Below are positions 34,144 through 43,549 of a stretch of DNA of 64,000 nt, piece by piece. The DNA comes from Clostridia bacterium (lineage in GTDB: Bacteria > Bacillota > Clostridia > Oscillospirales > CAG-382): the NCBI GenBank assembly GCA_017396825.1, contig JAFQKR010000001.1, positions 1 through 64,000 of the forward strand, given 5' to 3'. A program made the position numbers and the translations under genes. How positions within the stretch are numbered: position 1 is the stretch's first letter; every line of letters starts with the position of its first letter. Under the pieces are notes generated by a model. That model ran no database searches. It saw only the letters and a list, made by a program, of their open reading frames with translations, and had not been told where the DNA came from.

Positions 34144-35007
34144 ATGGCAGAGCTAAAAGCGCTGTGGAGCAGGTTTGTGGATATGTTTAAATCGGTTGAG
34201 TTTTCACCGATAAACGATACTATAGACATTTTGCTTGTAACTGTAATAATATATTTCATATTCAAGTTTTTAAGGGACAGGCGTGCCGGCAAGCTTGCGG
34301 CGGGCGTTGTGCTTTTTCTCGTTTTGCTTGTGATAAGTGATATGTTCGAGATGCGCGCTTTAAACTTTTTGCTTCAGTCTGTAACGCAGGCGGGTCTTGT
34401 TGCTTTGCTTATAGTTTTCCAACCTGAGCTTAGAAGTGCTTTGGAAAAAATGGGTACCGGCTCTATAAAGAACATTAAAGCCATGTTTACCACAACCGAT
34501 ATGAAAAAGTACATGGGCGGTATTACCGAGGTATGCAAGGCGGCAGAAAGCCTTTCTGCTACAAAAACAGGCGCACTTATAGTTTTTGAGCGTGAAACAA
34601 AGATGGGCGATATCGTAAAAAGCGGTACTGTTATAGATGCTGAGATCAATTCCATGATGATAGGCAACATCTTTTTCAATAAGGCGCCTATGCACGACGG
34701 TGCTTTGATAGTACGCGAAAATAGGCTGTATGCGGCAGGCTGCTTCCTTCCTCTTTCCCAAAATCCCGACATAATGAAAGAACTTGGAACACGTCATCGC
34801 GCCGCTATTGGTGTTACCGAGGTAAGCGATGCCGTGGTTGTAGTGGTTTCCGAAGAGACGGGTGTTATTTCCGTTGCGGTTGACGGTAAGCTTAAGCGCG
34901 GTTTTTCCGCCGCTACTCTTGAAAGCTTGCTGATAGAGTATCTGTTTACCGAAGACAAGGGCCAAAAAATGGCAAACAAGGAGGATAACGATGGCAAAAA
35001 AGAATAA
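34144..35007 (+). CDS. cdaA: Diadenylate cyclase CdaA
   Basis: Makes c-di-AMP from two ATP; this messenger controls potassium and osmolyte transport and wall homeostasis. Three membrane helices in about residues 20-95 are followed by the DAC domain, with the catalytic D-G-A in P-M-H-D-G-A-L near 181-187 and R-H-R near 218-220, both intact. GGAAGGGGG precedes ATG 34144. It overlaps cdaR, which encodes its regulator. The third gene of the classical operon, glmM, is not here. Confidence 0.97.
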   Translation: MAELKALWSRFVDMFKSVEFSPINDTIDILLVTVIIYFIFKFLRDRRAGKLAAGVVLFLVLLVISDMFEMRALNFLLQSVTQAGLVALLIVFQPELRSALEKMGTGSIKNIKAMFTTTDMKKYMGGITEVCKAAESLSATKTGALIVFERETKMGDIVKSGTVIDAEINSMMIGNIFFNKAPMHDGALIVRENRLYAAGCFLPLSQNPDIMKELGTRHRAAIGVTEVSDAVVVVVSEETGVISVAVDGKLKRGFSAATLESLLIEYLFTEDKGQKMANKEDNDGKKE

Positions 35008-36388
35008 TCCTCAAAATAAATTGGAATTTAAGAACAGTGACAACAAATCAAAGTTTAAAAACTTTTGGTCTGAAATAGGCTGGAGCGGTGTAGGATATCT
35101 AGCCGTTGCACTTGCCTGCGCCTTAACTCTTTGGTTTTACGTAGCGGATTATGACACCGTTGTTGAAAAGACCTTTTATAATATTCCCGTTGAGCTCTTG
35201 CCTCCTACGAAAGAGGATATCGTTGTGGAATCCGGCGAGGGAAAACTTGTGAACGTAACTGTTTACGGCAGAAAAGCAGATGTTAACGAGATAAAGCCTG
35301 AAGACATCAACGCCTACGTTGACGTAAGAAACGCTCCCGGTGACGGTGAAATTAACGCAGAAATAACGGTTGAACTTCCCGATGGTATAAACCTTGTGGA
35401 AAAAAACGCTTTGTCGGTTACCCACGTTGTAGTGGGGCTTGCAATACCAACCGTTAAGGAATTGCCCATAAACGTTCAGATAGTTTCCGGTAGCTGGGAT
35501 GATATGTACGAGCCCGTTCCCGAATGTATCACCTGCAGTAAGGTGGATATTATAGGTTCTTCTTCTGTAATTGAGCGTGTTGAAAGTGCAGTTGTAAACG
35601 TAGACGTTGGCGAGCTTGAGCACCCAAAGCTTATATTGGGTAAAAAAATAGAGCTTATAGATAAGAACGGGGAAAACATACCTTTGTCTTATATTAAGGT
35701 TGCCGATCCTAACGGAAACGAGCTATCCAACGGTAAGGTAGACGTATATGTGCAAATGTATATGGAAAAGGAACTTCCCGTTGTAGTTGAGTTTACTGGA
35801 GGCATATTCAGTGCTGACGATGCAAGCATAAGCATGTTTCCGGAAACCGTAAAGGTTAGAGGCGGCATTGAAAAGATTAAAAAACTTGAAAACGTTGCAA
35901 TTGAAATTGATGAGACAAAGATAGAAGGCAATTACAGTGAAATTATAGAACTTCCTGATTACGGTGAAAACGTCCAGTATCTTACCGAAGATACCGGAGT
36001 TGAGGTGAATATTCAGTTGAAGGACGTACAATCTTACAAGCTTTCCGTGCTCTCTGAGGATATAAAGGCGTTTAACCTTCCCGAAGGTTTTACAGCCAAC
36101 TTCTCCTATCCGGCAAACGAAGACGGTAATGTTCCAAAGAATGCAGTTATCATGATACGGGGATATAGAGATTCCATAATCGATATTTACCGTGCTCCTA
36201 TGGAAAAGGTAGAGGTTTCCGTTGATTTTTCTGATTTCGTTAATACCGAGAATGGAATTAAGGAAGGTGACACCTTCTACGGTATAGAAGCCACCATAAC
36301 CTTTAAGGATATTGACGGTGTATTTACCACCGATAAAATCGTTGTAAACGCTGAGATAGTTGCGGCACCTGAGGAACCTGCTAGTTAG
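34991..36388 (+). CDS. cdaR: CdaR, YbbR-domain regulator of diadenylate cyclase
   Basis: Membrane-anchored extracytoplasmic partner that modulates CdaA. GGAGG lies just before ATG 34991, inside the 3' end of cdaA. A short cytoplasmic tail, one helix near 38-55 (G-Y-L-A-V-A-L-A-C-A-L-T-L-W-F) and then about four YbbR repeats of 80-90 residues make up its 465 residues. Repeats show N-I-P-V-E-L-L-P near 68 and P-E-T-V-K-V-R-G near 283, typical of the fold. Order and overlap with cdaA support the assignment more than any single motif. Confidence 0.92.
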   Translation: MAKKNNPQNKLEFKNSDNKSKFKNFWSEIGWSGVGYLAVALACALTLWFYVADYDTVVEKTFYNIPVELLPPTKEDIVVESGEGKLVNVTVYGRKADVNEIKPEDINAYVDVRNAPGDGEINAEITVELPDGINLVEKNALSVTHVVVGLAIPTVKELPINVQIVSGSWDDMYEPVPECITCSKVDIIGSSSVIERVESAVVNVDVGELEHPKLILGKKIELIDKNGENIPLSYIKVADPNGNELSNGKVDVYVQMYMEKELPVVVEFTGGIFSADDASISMFPETVKVRGGIEKIKKLENVAIEIDETKIEGNYSEIIELPDYGENVQYLTEDTGVEVNIQLKDVQSYKLSVLSEDIKAFNLPEGFTANFSYPANEDGNVPKNAVIMIRGYRDSIIDIYRAPMEKVEVSVDFSDFVNTENGIKEGDTFYGIEATITFKDIDGVFTTDKIVVNAEIVAAPEEPAS

Positions 36389-36427
36389 TGAATAGATAAA
36401 TAATTGACGATTGGATGATATAAATAA

Positions 36428-37636
36428 GTGGAAAATAATTGGACGGTAAGAGAATATAACGAATGTGACGTAACGAATATAGTAGAGGCTACGGGGCTGT
36501 TGCCTCTCACCGCCCGTGTCTTGTGCGGCAGGGGATACAATACTCCGGAAAAGGTTCGTAACTTTTTATCCTTTAACGCTTCGTGCGACTATGATCCGTT
36601 CCTTATGAAGGATATGGATAAGGCTGTTGAGCGAATAAACAAGGCTATAGAGAACAAAGAAAGAGTGTGTATATACGGAGACTATGACGTAGATGGCGTA
36701 ACCTCTACAACGGTTTTATATACCTATCTTTCCGAAAGAGGGGTCCCTTGCACGTATTTTATCCCCGGAAGATTAGAGGACGGCTACGGGCTTAATAAAC
36801 GAGCCATTGAAAGCCTTAAGGAAACTGTTGATCTCATAATAACCGTTGATACGGGTATAACTGCTGTAGAGGAAACAGATTTTGCAAATTCTATTGGCAT
36901 TGATATGGTTATTACTGATCACCATAGTTGTAGGGAGATATTGCCATCTGCTTGCGCTGTTGTTAATCCCCACAGAGAAGACTGTACTTATCCCTTTAAG
37001 CAACTTGCAGGGGTAGGAGTGGTGTATAAGTTGTTGTCTGCTTTGGATGGCGGAGCAGAGGGGATATTGAAGCGTTTCGGTGACATTATAGCCATTGGTA
37101 CTATAGCAGACGTTATGCCTATAATAGATGAGAATAGGTATATCACCTCTAACGGAATAGCAAACCTTCAGAAAACAAGCAACCTGGGGCTCAGAGCTCT
37201 TATGGAATGTTGCGGTATGTTTGGGAAAGATGGCGATGCCAAGAAGATAAATTCTGCGGGCGTGGGGTTTGTTTTGGCGCCTCGTATTAATGCCGCAGGC
37301 CGTATTCGTAACGCAAAAAGTGCAGTGGAACTGTTACTTTCAAAGGATTATGCTACCGCTGTAAGGCTTGCTGAGGAACTTTGTGATATTAATAAAGAGC
37401 GTCAGGCTACCGAACTTGATATTTATGAGCAAGCGATTAAGCAGATTGACGGTATAAAGGATAACGGAGTTTACGTTCTCGGCTCGGACGGTTGGCATCA
37501 GGGCGTTATAGGTGTGGTTGCATCCAGAGTAACCGAGCGTTATTCCCGTCCGTCGATACTGTTCAGTTTCGACGGAGATGTGGGCAAGGGGAAGCGGCAG
37601 AAGCATAAAGGGCTTTTCTATGTTAGATGCCCTTAG
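36428..37636 (+). CDS. recJ: RecJ single-stranded-DNA exonuclease, N-terminal part of a frameshifted gene
   Basis: 5'-3' exonuclease on single-stranded DNA in recombination and mismatch repair. This frame gives the DHH phosphoesterase core: C-I-Y-G-D-Y-D-V-D-G-V near residues 78-88, D-T-G near 142-144 and D-H-H near 162-164, and the beginning of DHHA1 with G-S-D-G-W-H-Q-G-V-I-G-V-V-A near 353-366. Start GTG 36428 has only a weak ribosome site. The family sequence stops abruptly after G-D-V-G-K-G (near 37590) and turns into unrelated residues up to the stop at 37636. The rest of RecJ continues in the next frame. A single extra G in the run 37588-37591 explains it. Confidence 0.9.
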   Translation: MENNWTVREYNECDVTNIVEATGLLPLTARVLCGRGYNTPEKVRNFLSFNASCDYDPFLMKDMDKAVERINKAIENKERVCIYGDYDVDGVTSTTVLYTYLSERGVPCTYFIPGRLEDGYGLNKRAIESLKETVDLIITVDTGITAVEETDFANSIGIDMVITDHHSCREILPSACAVVNPHREDCTYPFKQLAGVGVVYKLLSALDGGAEGILKRFGDIIAIGTIADVMPIIDENRYITSNGIANLQKTSNLGLRALMECCGMFGKDGDAKKINSAGVGFVLAPRINAAGRIRNAKSAVELLLSKDYATAVRLAEELCDINKERQATELDIYEQAIKQIDGIKDNGVYVLGSDGWHQGVIGVVASRVTERYSRPSILFSFDGDVGKGKRQKHKGLFYVRCP

Positions 37637-38519
37637 TGCGTGCTCTGATATATTAACCGAATATGGCGGCCACGAGTTGGCTGCCGGCCTTACCATAAGG
37701 CGTGATATGTTGGAGGAGTTTTCCGAAAGGATAAACCGTTATGCTTCCGAAAAACTTTGCGGCGAGGAAGTAATCCAGCCTATCGAAGCAGACGCTACCG
37801 TTACAGCGGCGGATATAAATTTAAGACAAGCGGAGGAGCTTTACGCCTTGGAGCCCTTTGGTCTCCAAAATTCGGTTCCGTTGTTTCTTTTGCGCGGTGC
37901 TGTTATAGTTGACGTTCATCCTCTTTCGGGAGGCAAGCATATAAAATTGCGTATACGCCACAGCAGCTCAGATAAGATCTTTAATGCAGTGTATTTTGGC
38001 ATGCGTTACAGTGAGTTTCAGTTTCGCGTGGGAGACTCCTGTGATATCATGTTTACTTTGGAGGCAAATGAATATCGCGGTGTTTGCGAAGCAAAAATGT
38101 TTGTTAAGAAAATGCGGTACAGTGCTGATATAAAAGGCGAAGCTGAACTTCAGGCGGTGTATTACAATGCTGCAACCACTCATGGTAATAGGGACGATCT
38201 CCCTCTTTCTGCTGTTCCCAACTTGTTGCAGTTCAGAACCCTTTTCAGGGTTTTAAAACGCGAGTTGGGTGATGAAAAAAAACGCCTCTCTCTCAGTTAT
38301 TTGCAAAGACAGGTTAGAGATAACGGCAGTGATGGTGATATTACCCTTTGTGCCATGCATATAATATTTGACGTTCTTTTAGAGTTTAAACTTGCCGAAT
38401 GTAGTTTCATTTCGGGCGGTGACGTGGTGGAGGTTAAGCTTTTGCCTTTTACGGGGAAAGTAAATTTGGATAAGTCGTCACTGTTGATAAGAATCAAAGA
38501 AAACCACAGACTTTATTAA
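37578..38519 (+). CDS. recJ: RecJ C-terminal part (DHHA1 and nucleic-acid-binding domain), same gene after the frameshift
   Basis: Continuation of recJ in the +1 frame. True RecJ sequence begins with G-S-G-R-S-I-K-G-F-S near 37592-37621 and includes L-D-A-L-S-A-C-S-D-I-L and G-G-H-E-L-A-A-G-L-T-I, the DHHA1 signature. The OB-fold part follows (L-E-P-F-G-L-Q-N and later). The ATG at 37578 is only the first in-frame start by position, with no ribosome site. Joined to the preceding frame, the protein would be about 697 residues, a normal size. With one base removed from 37588-37591 the junction reads G-K-G-S-G-R-S, as expected for the family. Confidence 0.88.
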   Translation: MWARGSGRSIKGFSMLDALSACSDILTEYGGHELAAGLTIRRDMLEEFSERINRYASEKLCGEEVIQPIEADATVTAADINLRQAEELYALEPFGLQNSVPLFLLRGAVIVDVHPLSGGKHIKLRIRHSSSDKIFNAVYFGMRYSEFQFRVGDSCDIMFTLEANEYRGVCEAKMFVKKMRYSADIKGEAELQAVYYNAATTHGNRDDLPLSAVPNLLQFRTLFRVLKRELGDEKKRLSLSYLQRQVRDNGSDGDITLCAMHIIFDVLLEFKLAECSFISGGDVVEVKLLPFTGKVNLDKSSLLIRIKENHRLY

Positions 38520-38539
38520 AGGTTAAGGGGGGCATCTGC

Positions 38540-40738
38540 TTGATTAACAATATACAAGAGCTTATGGACCTTATTAAGGACAAGAATTATATAAATGCAG
38601 AAAAGGTTATGCAGGCATACGAGTTTGCGGCTGCTCTGCACGAGGGACAGAAGCGTAAATCGGGCGAGCCTTACATTGTTCATCCGCTTTCCGTAGCAGA
38701 GATAGTTCTTGAGTTGCAGCTTGATACGGATTCAGTGTGTGCGGCACTTCTCCACGACACGGTGGAGGATTGCTCCGACAAGATGGACAACATCCTTTTA
38801 AAGATAAAAAAACAGTTTGGCGCAGATGTTGCCGAGATAGTAGATGGCATTACTAAACTTATACACATAAACTTTGAGAACAAGGAGCAGGAAAATGTTG
38901 AAAACCTGCGTAAGATGTTCCTTGCCATGTCAAAGGACCTTCGTGTTATATTCGTTAAGCTGGCGGATCGCTTACACAATATCCGTACGCTTAGTTTCAA
39001 AAGCGAGGAAAAGCAGCGCTCCATAGCCTTGGAGACGATGCACGTTTATGCGCCAATTGCCCATAGGCTTGGTATCCAAAAGATCAAGCACGAGCTTGAA
39101 AACCTTTCTCTTCAGTATCTCGACCCTGTAGGCTACGATGAAGTTAAGCGCGATATTGAAAGACGTTATGGCGAGAATAAAGACTTCCTTGAGATGGCCC
39201 AGAGAATGGTTGAAGAAAACCTGAGGAGCTATAACATCAAATACCATTTGGTTGGCAGAGTGAAGTCAATATTCAGCATCTATAAAAAGATGTTTAATCA
39301 GGGGAAGACCTTTGATGAGATATACGATTTTTACGCTATGCGTATAATAGTTGATTCTGAGCTGGACTGCTATGCGGCGCTTGGTACCATACATGAGCAA
39401 TTCAAGAGCATCCCCAACAGATTTAAGGACTATATTTCTAACCCCAAGCCTAACATGTACCGTTCTTTGCATACGACTGTTATGGGACACGAGGGTATTC
39501 CCTTTGAGGTACAGATCAGAACGTGGGAGATGCACAACGTTGCGGAATACGGTCTCGCCGCTCATTGGAAATACAAAACAGGTGAGCAGGTTCAAAGTGA
39601 TATAGACGATAAGTTGTACTGGATACGCACCCTTGTTGAAACAGAAAGAGGGCTTAATGATGCGGATGAGCTTATAGGCCCCCTCAAGATAGATCTTTTC
39701 GAGGACGAGATATTCGTGTTTACGCCTAAGGGTGACGTTGTGAATCTTCCTTGCAACAGTACTCCTATCGATTTTGCTTACGCCATACACTCGGCGGTAG
39801 GCAATAAGATGGTTGGCGCAAAGATCAACGGCAATATAGTTCCCATAGACTGCAAACTTCAAACGGGTCAGATAGTAGAGGTGCTTACGTCTTCTGCGTC
39901 CCGTGGGCCCAGCCGAGATTGGCTTAAGATAGTACGCACCAGTGAGGCGCGAAACAAGATACGTCAGTACTATAAAAAAGAGAGACGCACAGAGAATATA
40001 TCCATAGGCGTTATGGAGGTTGAAAGGGAGCTTAAACGTTACGGCAGAAGCTTTACCGAGGCTCAAAAGACGGAGATAGTTACCAATATCGCAACTCGCC
40101 TTGGCCTTAACGACGCAGATGACCTTTACAATAATATTGGTTACGGCGGTCTTTCCATAACAAAAATAAGCATGAAGCTCAGGGATGAGTTCGACCGTGT
40201 AGTGAACCCGGACAGCATCCAAAAGCCCGTTGTAACTGAGCTTCCTAAGCCTACAAAGCTGTATTCGGATTCTCAAAGCGTAATAATTGACGGCGTTGAG
40301 AATTGTGAGGTTAAATACGCTAAATGCTGCAACCCCATTCCCGGTGATACCATAATCGGCTTCATTACTAAGGGACATGGCGTTTCTATTCATAAATTCG
40401 AATGTCCCAACGCCGTAAGCGGCATGAACGACCCCGTGAATTCGGGCAGATGGATAGTTGCGGCTTGGAACGATAAGGCTGTATCTCCCGAAAAGCATAC
40501 GGGTAACTACGATGCTACAATTACTGTTTTTGCCGTTTTCAAGCAAAGTCTTTTGGCGGATATAACACTTGCGCTTACGGATATGAACGTGGCGGTAAGC
40601 TCCATCAGTATCCACCGCAAAGGTGATAATTGCTCTGTAGACGCATCTCTCAAGTGTAGCAACATTGAGCATTTGAGATCGATTATGGCAGGCCTTAAAA
40701 GGCTTAAAAACGTTACAGATGTAGTAAGAGGTGGCTAA
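38540..40738 (+). CDS. RelA/SpoT-type (p)ppGpp synthetase/hydrolase
   Basis: Makes and degrades the stringent-response alarmone. Start TTG 38540 follows AAGGGGGG by about 10 bases. Domains in order: HD hydrolase (about 25-190, with H-D near 75 in L-L-H-D-T-V-E-D), synthetase (about 235-350, Y-D-F-Y-A-M-R and N-P-K-P-N-M-Y-R-S-L-H), TGS near 395-455 (V-F-T-P-K-G-D-V), conserved cysteine region (A-K-C-C-N-P-I-P-G-D near 593) and ACT (about 655-732). With 732 residues and both catalytic halves intact it is a bifunctional Rsh enzyme. Its stop overlaps the dtd start. Confidence 0.96.
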   Translation: MINNIQELMDLIKDKNYINAEKVMQAYEFAAALHEGQKRKSGEPYIVHPLSVAEIVLELQLDTDSVCAALLHDTVEDCSDKMDNILLKIKKQFGADVAEIVDGITKLIHINFENKEQENVENLRKMFLAMSKDLRVIFVKLADRLHNIRTLSFKSEEKQRSIALETMHVYAPIAHRLGIQKIKHELENLSLQYLDPVGYDEVKRDIERRYGENKDFLEMAQRMVEENLRSYNIKYHLVGRVKSIFSIYKKMFNQGKTFDEIYDFYAMRIIVDSELDCYAALGTIHEQFKSIPNRFKDYISNPKPNMYRSLHTTVMGHEGIPFEVQIRTWEMHNVAEYGLAAHWKYKTGEQVQSDIDDKLYWIRTLVETERGLNDADELIGPLKIDLFEDEIFVFTPKGDVVNLPCNSTPIDFAYAIHSAVGNKMVGAKINGNIVPIDCKLQTGQIVEVLTSSASRGPSRDWLKIVRTSEARNKIRQYYKKERRTENISIGVMEVERELKRYGRSFTEAQKTEIVTNIATRLGLNDADDLYNNIGYGGLSITKISMKLRDEFDRVVNPDSIQKPVVTELPKPTKLYSDSQSVIIDGVENCEVKYAKCCNPIPGDTIIGFITKGHGVSIHKFECPNAVSGMNDPVNSGRWIVAAWNDKAVSPEKHTGNYDATITVFAVFKQSLLADITLALTDMNVAVSSISIHRKGDNCSVDASLKCSNIEHLRSIMAGLKRLKNVTDVVRGG

Positions 40739-41184
40739 TGAGAGCAGTAATACAGCGCGTTAACGCGGCAAGCGTTTCAGTTGACGGTCGCCTTGTGTCC
40801 TCTGTAGGCAAGGGGCTCTTGGTCTTACTTGGCATTAATCGTGAGGATACGGAAGCCGAGGCTAAAAAACTTGCGGCCAAAATAGCGGGACTGCGCATAT
40901 TCTGTGATGACAGAGATAAGATGTTCTTTTCTGTTAAGGATGTAGGCGGTCAGATATTGCTTATATCAAATTTTACATTGTATGGCAGTGTTCGCCACGG
41001 CTACAGACCTGAGTTTATACGATCTGCGGGTGCGGCTGCGGCAAGGCCTTTATATGATTTTATGCTTAAGGAGCTTGACAATTACGTTCCTACGAAGGGC
41101 GGCGTGTTTGGCGGGGACATGAAGGTCTGCGCCGATAACGATGGCCCCGTTACCATAATAATTGATACGGATGAACTAAAGTAA
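40738..41184 (+). CDS. dtd: D-aminoacyl-tRNA deacylase
   Basis: Removes D-amino acids wrongly attached to tRNA. It has 148 residues. It begins M-R-A-V-I-Q-R-V-N-A-A-S-V, the family start. The cross-subunit active-site motifs are S-N-F-T-L-Y-G near 80-86 (usually S-Q-F-T-L) and G-G-V-F-G-G-D-M near 121-128 followed by N-D-G-P-V-T near 135-140. Starts at the last base of rsh (TAATG) and overlaps hemZ in the same way, so the three are translationally coupled. The rsh-dtd pair is common in Firmicutes. Confidence 0.96.
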   Translation: MRAVIQRVNAASVSVDGRLVSSVGKGLLVLLGINREDTEAEAKKLAAKIAGLRIFCDDRDKMFFSVKDVGGQILLISNFTLYGSVRHGYRPEFIRSAGAAAARPLYDFMLKELDNYVPTKGGVFGGDMKVCADNDGPVTIIIDTDELK

Positions 41185-42695
41185 TGGTATTAAATATTAC
41201 AAACAACACATCATATCTAAACGATTATCATTTTCAAACCCTTTGTATGCTTTATTATCCGGGTGAAAAATTCCCCCCCGGTCTCAAGGAAGCGGATAAT
41301 AAAGCGGAGTTCTTTTTGGAAGAGCGTACCGTTGATGGGATACCTCACATATATTCCAAGGTTGTCTTGTACGCAGGCGCGAAAAGGCAAGATGCTGAAT
41401 GTTGCCTTTCTGCCGGAAGTTTTTCATTTGAAGCAGATATGGCGTTTGCGGCTCAGGCCTCAGTTGGGTGCGCTTTTTTGGAGGCAGGGAAGGCCCTTTT
41501 TGGGTTCACGCCTCCGTGGGGATATTTAACGGGTCTTCGTCCTGTTAAAAGGGCAAGGTATTACCTTGACAAGGGCTTTGATAAGGAGGCAGTAAGGCGT
41601 CTCTTTGAGGAGGACCATCGTGTTTCTCCCGAAAAAACAAGCCTCAGCCTTTCCATAGCAGAAACAGAAGCGAAAATGCTAAGGCCATATACAGCAAAGG
41701 ACTGTTGCTTGTATATAGCCATACCTTTTTGCCCTACGAGATGTGAGTATTGTTCTTTCGTTTCTTACAGTAACGATAAACTTTTTAAAACCATTCCCGA
41801 TTATCTGGATAGGCTTGACGGGGACTTGGCACGTACAGCGAAGATAATAAAGCAAACGGGCTTTAATCTTAGGTCTATCTATATTGGTGGCGGCACTCCG
41901 TCCGTTCTTAACGAAATCCAAATTGCTCGTATAATGGATAGGCTTCATTCTGATTTTGACCTTAGCGGCGTGAGAGAGTTTTCCTTTGAGTCCGGACGTC
42001 CCGATACTACTACTAAGGCAAAACTTGCCCTTGTTAAGAGTTACGGTGTGGATAGGGTAAGCATAAATCCGCAAACCACCGACGATGAGGTGCTTAAGCG
42101 TATTGGGCGTGCCCATAGCGCAGCTCAGTTTTTTAAAGCTGCGGACGAGGCTATGTCTCTTGGCTTTAAATCTGTTAACGCCGACCTAATAGCAGGTCTT
42201 CCGGGTGATAACTTCGATGGCTTCAATAAGAGCCTTGAGGATGTTATTTCCACCGGCTTTAATAACATTACAGTACATACCTTGTCTGTCAAGAACGCTG
42301 CCCCCATGCGCTTTGACGAAAGCGGTATATACGATGCAGCAGGCGTTAATGCGAGAAAATGTGTTTCATACGCTTGTGAGAGACTTGCCGAGGCAGGGCT
42401 TTACCCCTATTATCTGTATAGGCAAAAGAACACCATAGGAAACGCCGAGAATGTTGGATACGCTGTTCCCGGAACGGAATGTGATTATAACGTCCTTATG
42501 ATGGAGGAAACCAATACGGTGTTCGCTTGCGGAGCTTCTGCCATAACTAAGCTTGTTGCGGCAGACGGCGGTAAAATAGACCGTATAGCATTCCCAAAAT
42601 ACCCCTTTGAATATCTCGCCGCACCAAAAGGTATAGGCGAGAGCCGAATTTTGGACTTTTTTAAGGAGGATAAGGATGGAGAGATATTACTCTGA
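41184..42695 (+). CDS. hemZ: HemZ-type radical SAM coproporphyrinogen dehydrogenase-like protein
   Basis: Radical SAM protein related to oxygen-independent coproporphyrinogen III oxidase. After an N-terminal HemZ-specific part (about 1-165, with W-G-Y-L-T-G-L-R-P near 112-120) comes A-I-P-F-C-P-T-R-C-E-Y-C-S-F near 179-192, with the C-x3-C-x2-C cluster site. I-G-G-G-T-P-S near 234-240 binds AdoMet. L-I-A-G-L-P-G-D near 335-342 is also typical. The catalytic role in haem synthesis is uncertain for this branch. Length 503. The following kinase gene starts within its 3' end. Confidence 0.93.
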   Translation: MVLNITNNTSYLNDYHFQTLCMLYYPGEKFPPGLKEADNKAEFFLEERTVDGIPHIYSKVVLYAGAKRQDAECCLSAGSFSFEADMAFAAQASVGCAFLEAGKALFGFTPPWGYLTGLRPVKRARYYLDKGFDKEAVRRLFEEDHRVSPEKTSLSLSIAETEAKMLRPYTAKDCCLYIAIPFCPTRCEYCSFVSYSNDKLFKTIPDYLDRLDGDLARTAKIIKQTGFNLRSIYIGGGTPSVLNEIQIARIMDRLHSDFDLSGVREFSFESGRPDTTTKAKLALVKSYGVDRVSINPQTTDDEVLKRIGRAHSAAQFFKAADEAMSLGFKSVNADLIAGLPGDNFDGFNKSLEDVISTGFNNITVHTLSVKNAAPMRFDESGIYDAAGVNARKCVSYACERLAEAGLYPYYLYRQKNTIGNAENVGYAVPGTECDYNVLMMEETNTVFACGASAITKLVAADGGKIDRIAFPKYPFEYLAAPKGIGESRILDFFKEDKDGEILL

Positions 42696-43548
42696 TATAA
42701 AAAAGGCCTTTGCCGAGGACGAAGCCGCATACGAGGCGGCTGTTCTTGAGGCGGCAAATAGAATAATAGAAAAGAAAACTGTAAAGATGGTTTTTGTATG
42801 CGGTGCTTCCTGTGCAGGGAAAACTCCCACTACGGAAAGACTGTCTCATTACCTTAACGAGCGCGGAATAAAGACCGAGCTCATTTCTCTCGACGATTTT
42901 TATCGTCATCCGGAGGATGCTATTTATAATGCAGACGGCACCCCTGATTATGAAAGCCCTCAAAGTCTGGATCTTGATTTGCTTCACGGGTGCTTTACCG
43001 CCTTGTGCGACGGTAAAAGCGCCTGGATGCCAAGGTTTATCTTTGCCGAGAAAAAAAGAAGCGATACCTATGTAAGGATGAGCCTTGAGGACGACGAATT
43101 GTGTATCGTCGAAGGCCTTCATTCCCTTAATCCGGAAATATGTGGCAGTTACATTGATCCAAGCAAAACGTTTAAGATTTATCTTGATGCAAACACCGAA
43201 AAGGACGACGAGCCCAGACTTGTTCGCAGAATAGTAAGGGACTATTATAAAAGATGTTCCACTGCCGAGAACACTCTTTCCATGTGGCAAAACGTAGAAG
43301 AGGGAAGCCGTAAATATATATATCCCTACAAGGATACCGCAGACGTTAGCATAAATACGTATATCAATTACGAGCGTTACGTTATGCGTGATGACGCCTT
43401 GCGTATGCTTGATGAGGTTCCCATGGACAGCCCTTACCGTAAAAAAGCCGAGGAGATAATGGACGACCTTCGTCCCTTGCCATCTCTTCCCAAGAGCGAG
43501 ATAACTCCTCAATCTTTTATGAGAGAATTTATAACTCAAAGGACGTAG
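42676..43548 (+). CDS. Uridine-kinase-like nucleoside kinase
   Basis: P-loop kinase of the phosphoribulokinase/uridine kinase family. Walker A reads G-A-S-C-A-G-K-T near residues 39-46 (usual G-x-S-x-S-G-K-T). S-L-D-D-F-Y near 71-76 is the substrate-binding motif. V-E-G-L-H-S-L near 138-144 and R-R-I-V-R-D near 179-184 follow the family pattern. Unlike the larger clostridial version, it has no N-terminal threonyl-tRNA-synthetase-like domain. The ribosome site GGAGGATAAGG lies inside hemZ. The substrate is probably uridine or cytidine, but this is not proven by sequence. Confidence 0.82.
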   Translation: MERYYSDIKKAFAEDEAAYEAAVLEAANRIIEKKTVKMVFVCGASCAGKTPTTERLSHYLNERGIKTELISLDDFYRHPEDAIYNADGTPDYESPQSLDLDLLHGCFTALCDGKSAWMPRFIFAEKKRSDTYVRMSLEDDELCIVEGLHSLNPEICGSYIDPSKTFKIYLDANTEKDDEPRLVRRIVRDYYKRCSTAENTLSMWQNVEEGSRKYIYPYKDTADVSINTYINYERYVMRDDALRMLDEVPMDSPYRKKAEEIMDDLRPLPSLPKSEITPQSFMREFITQRT

Positions 43549-43549
43549 T

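Noticed and set aside
37585..37640. Programmed ribosomal frameshifting in recJ
   Set aside because: No slippery heptamer, no internal ribosome-like stimulator and no known recJ precedent. An extra G in a short run is simpler.
39266..40672. Minus-strand open frame (468 codons) opposite the rsh gene
   Set aside because: The rsh gene is certain in all domains; the antisense frame shows no family features.
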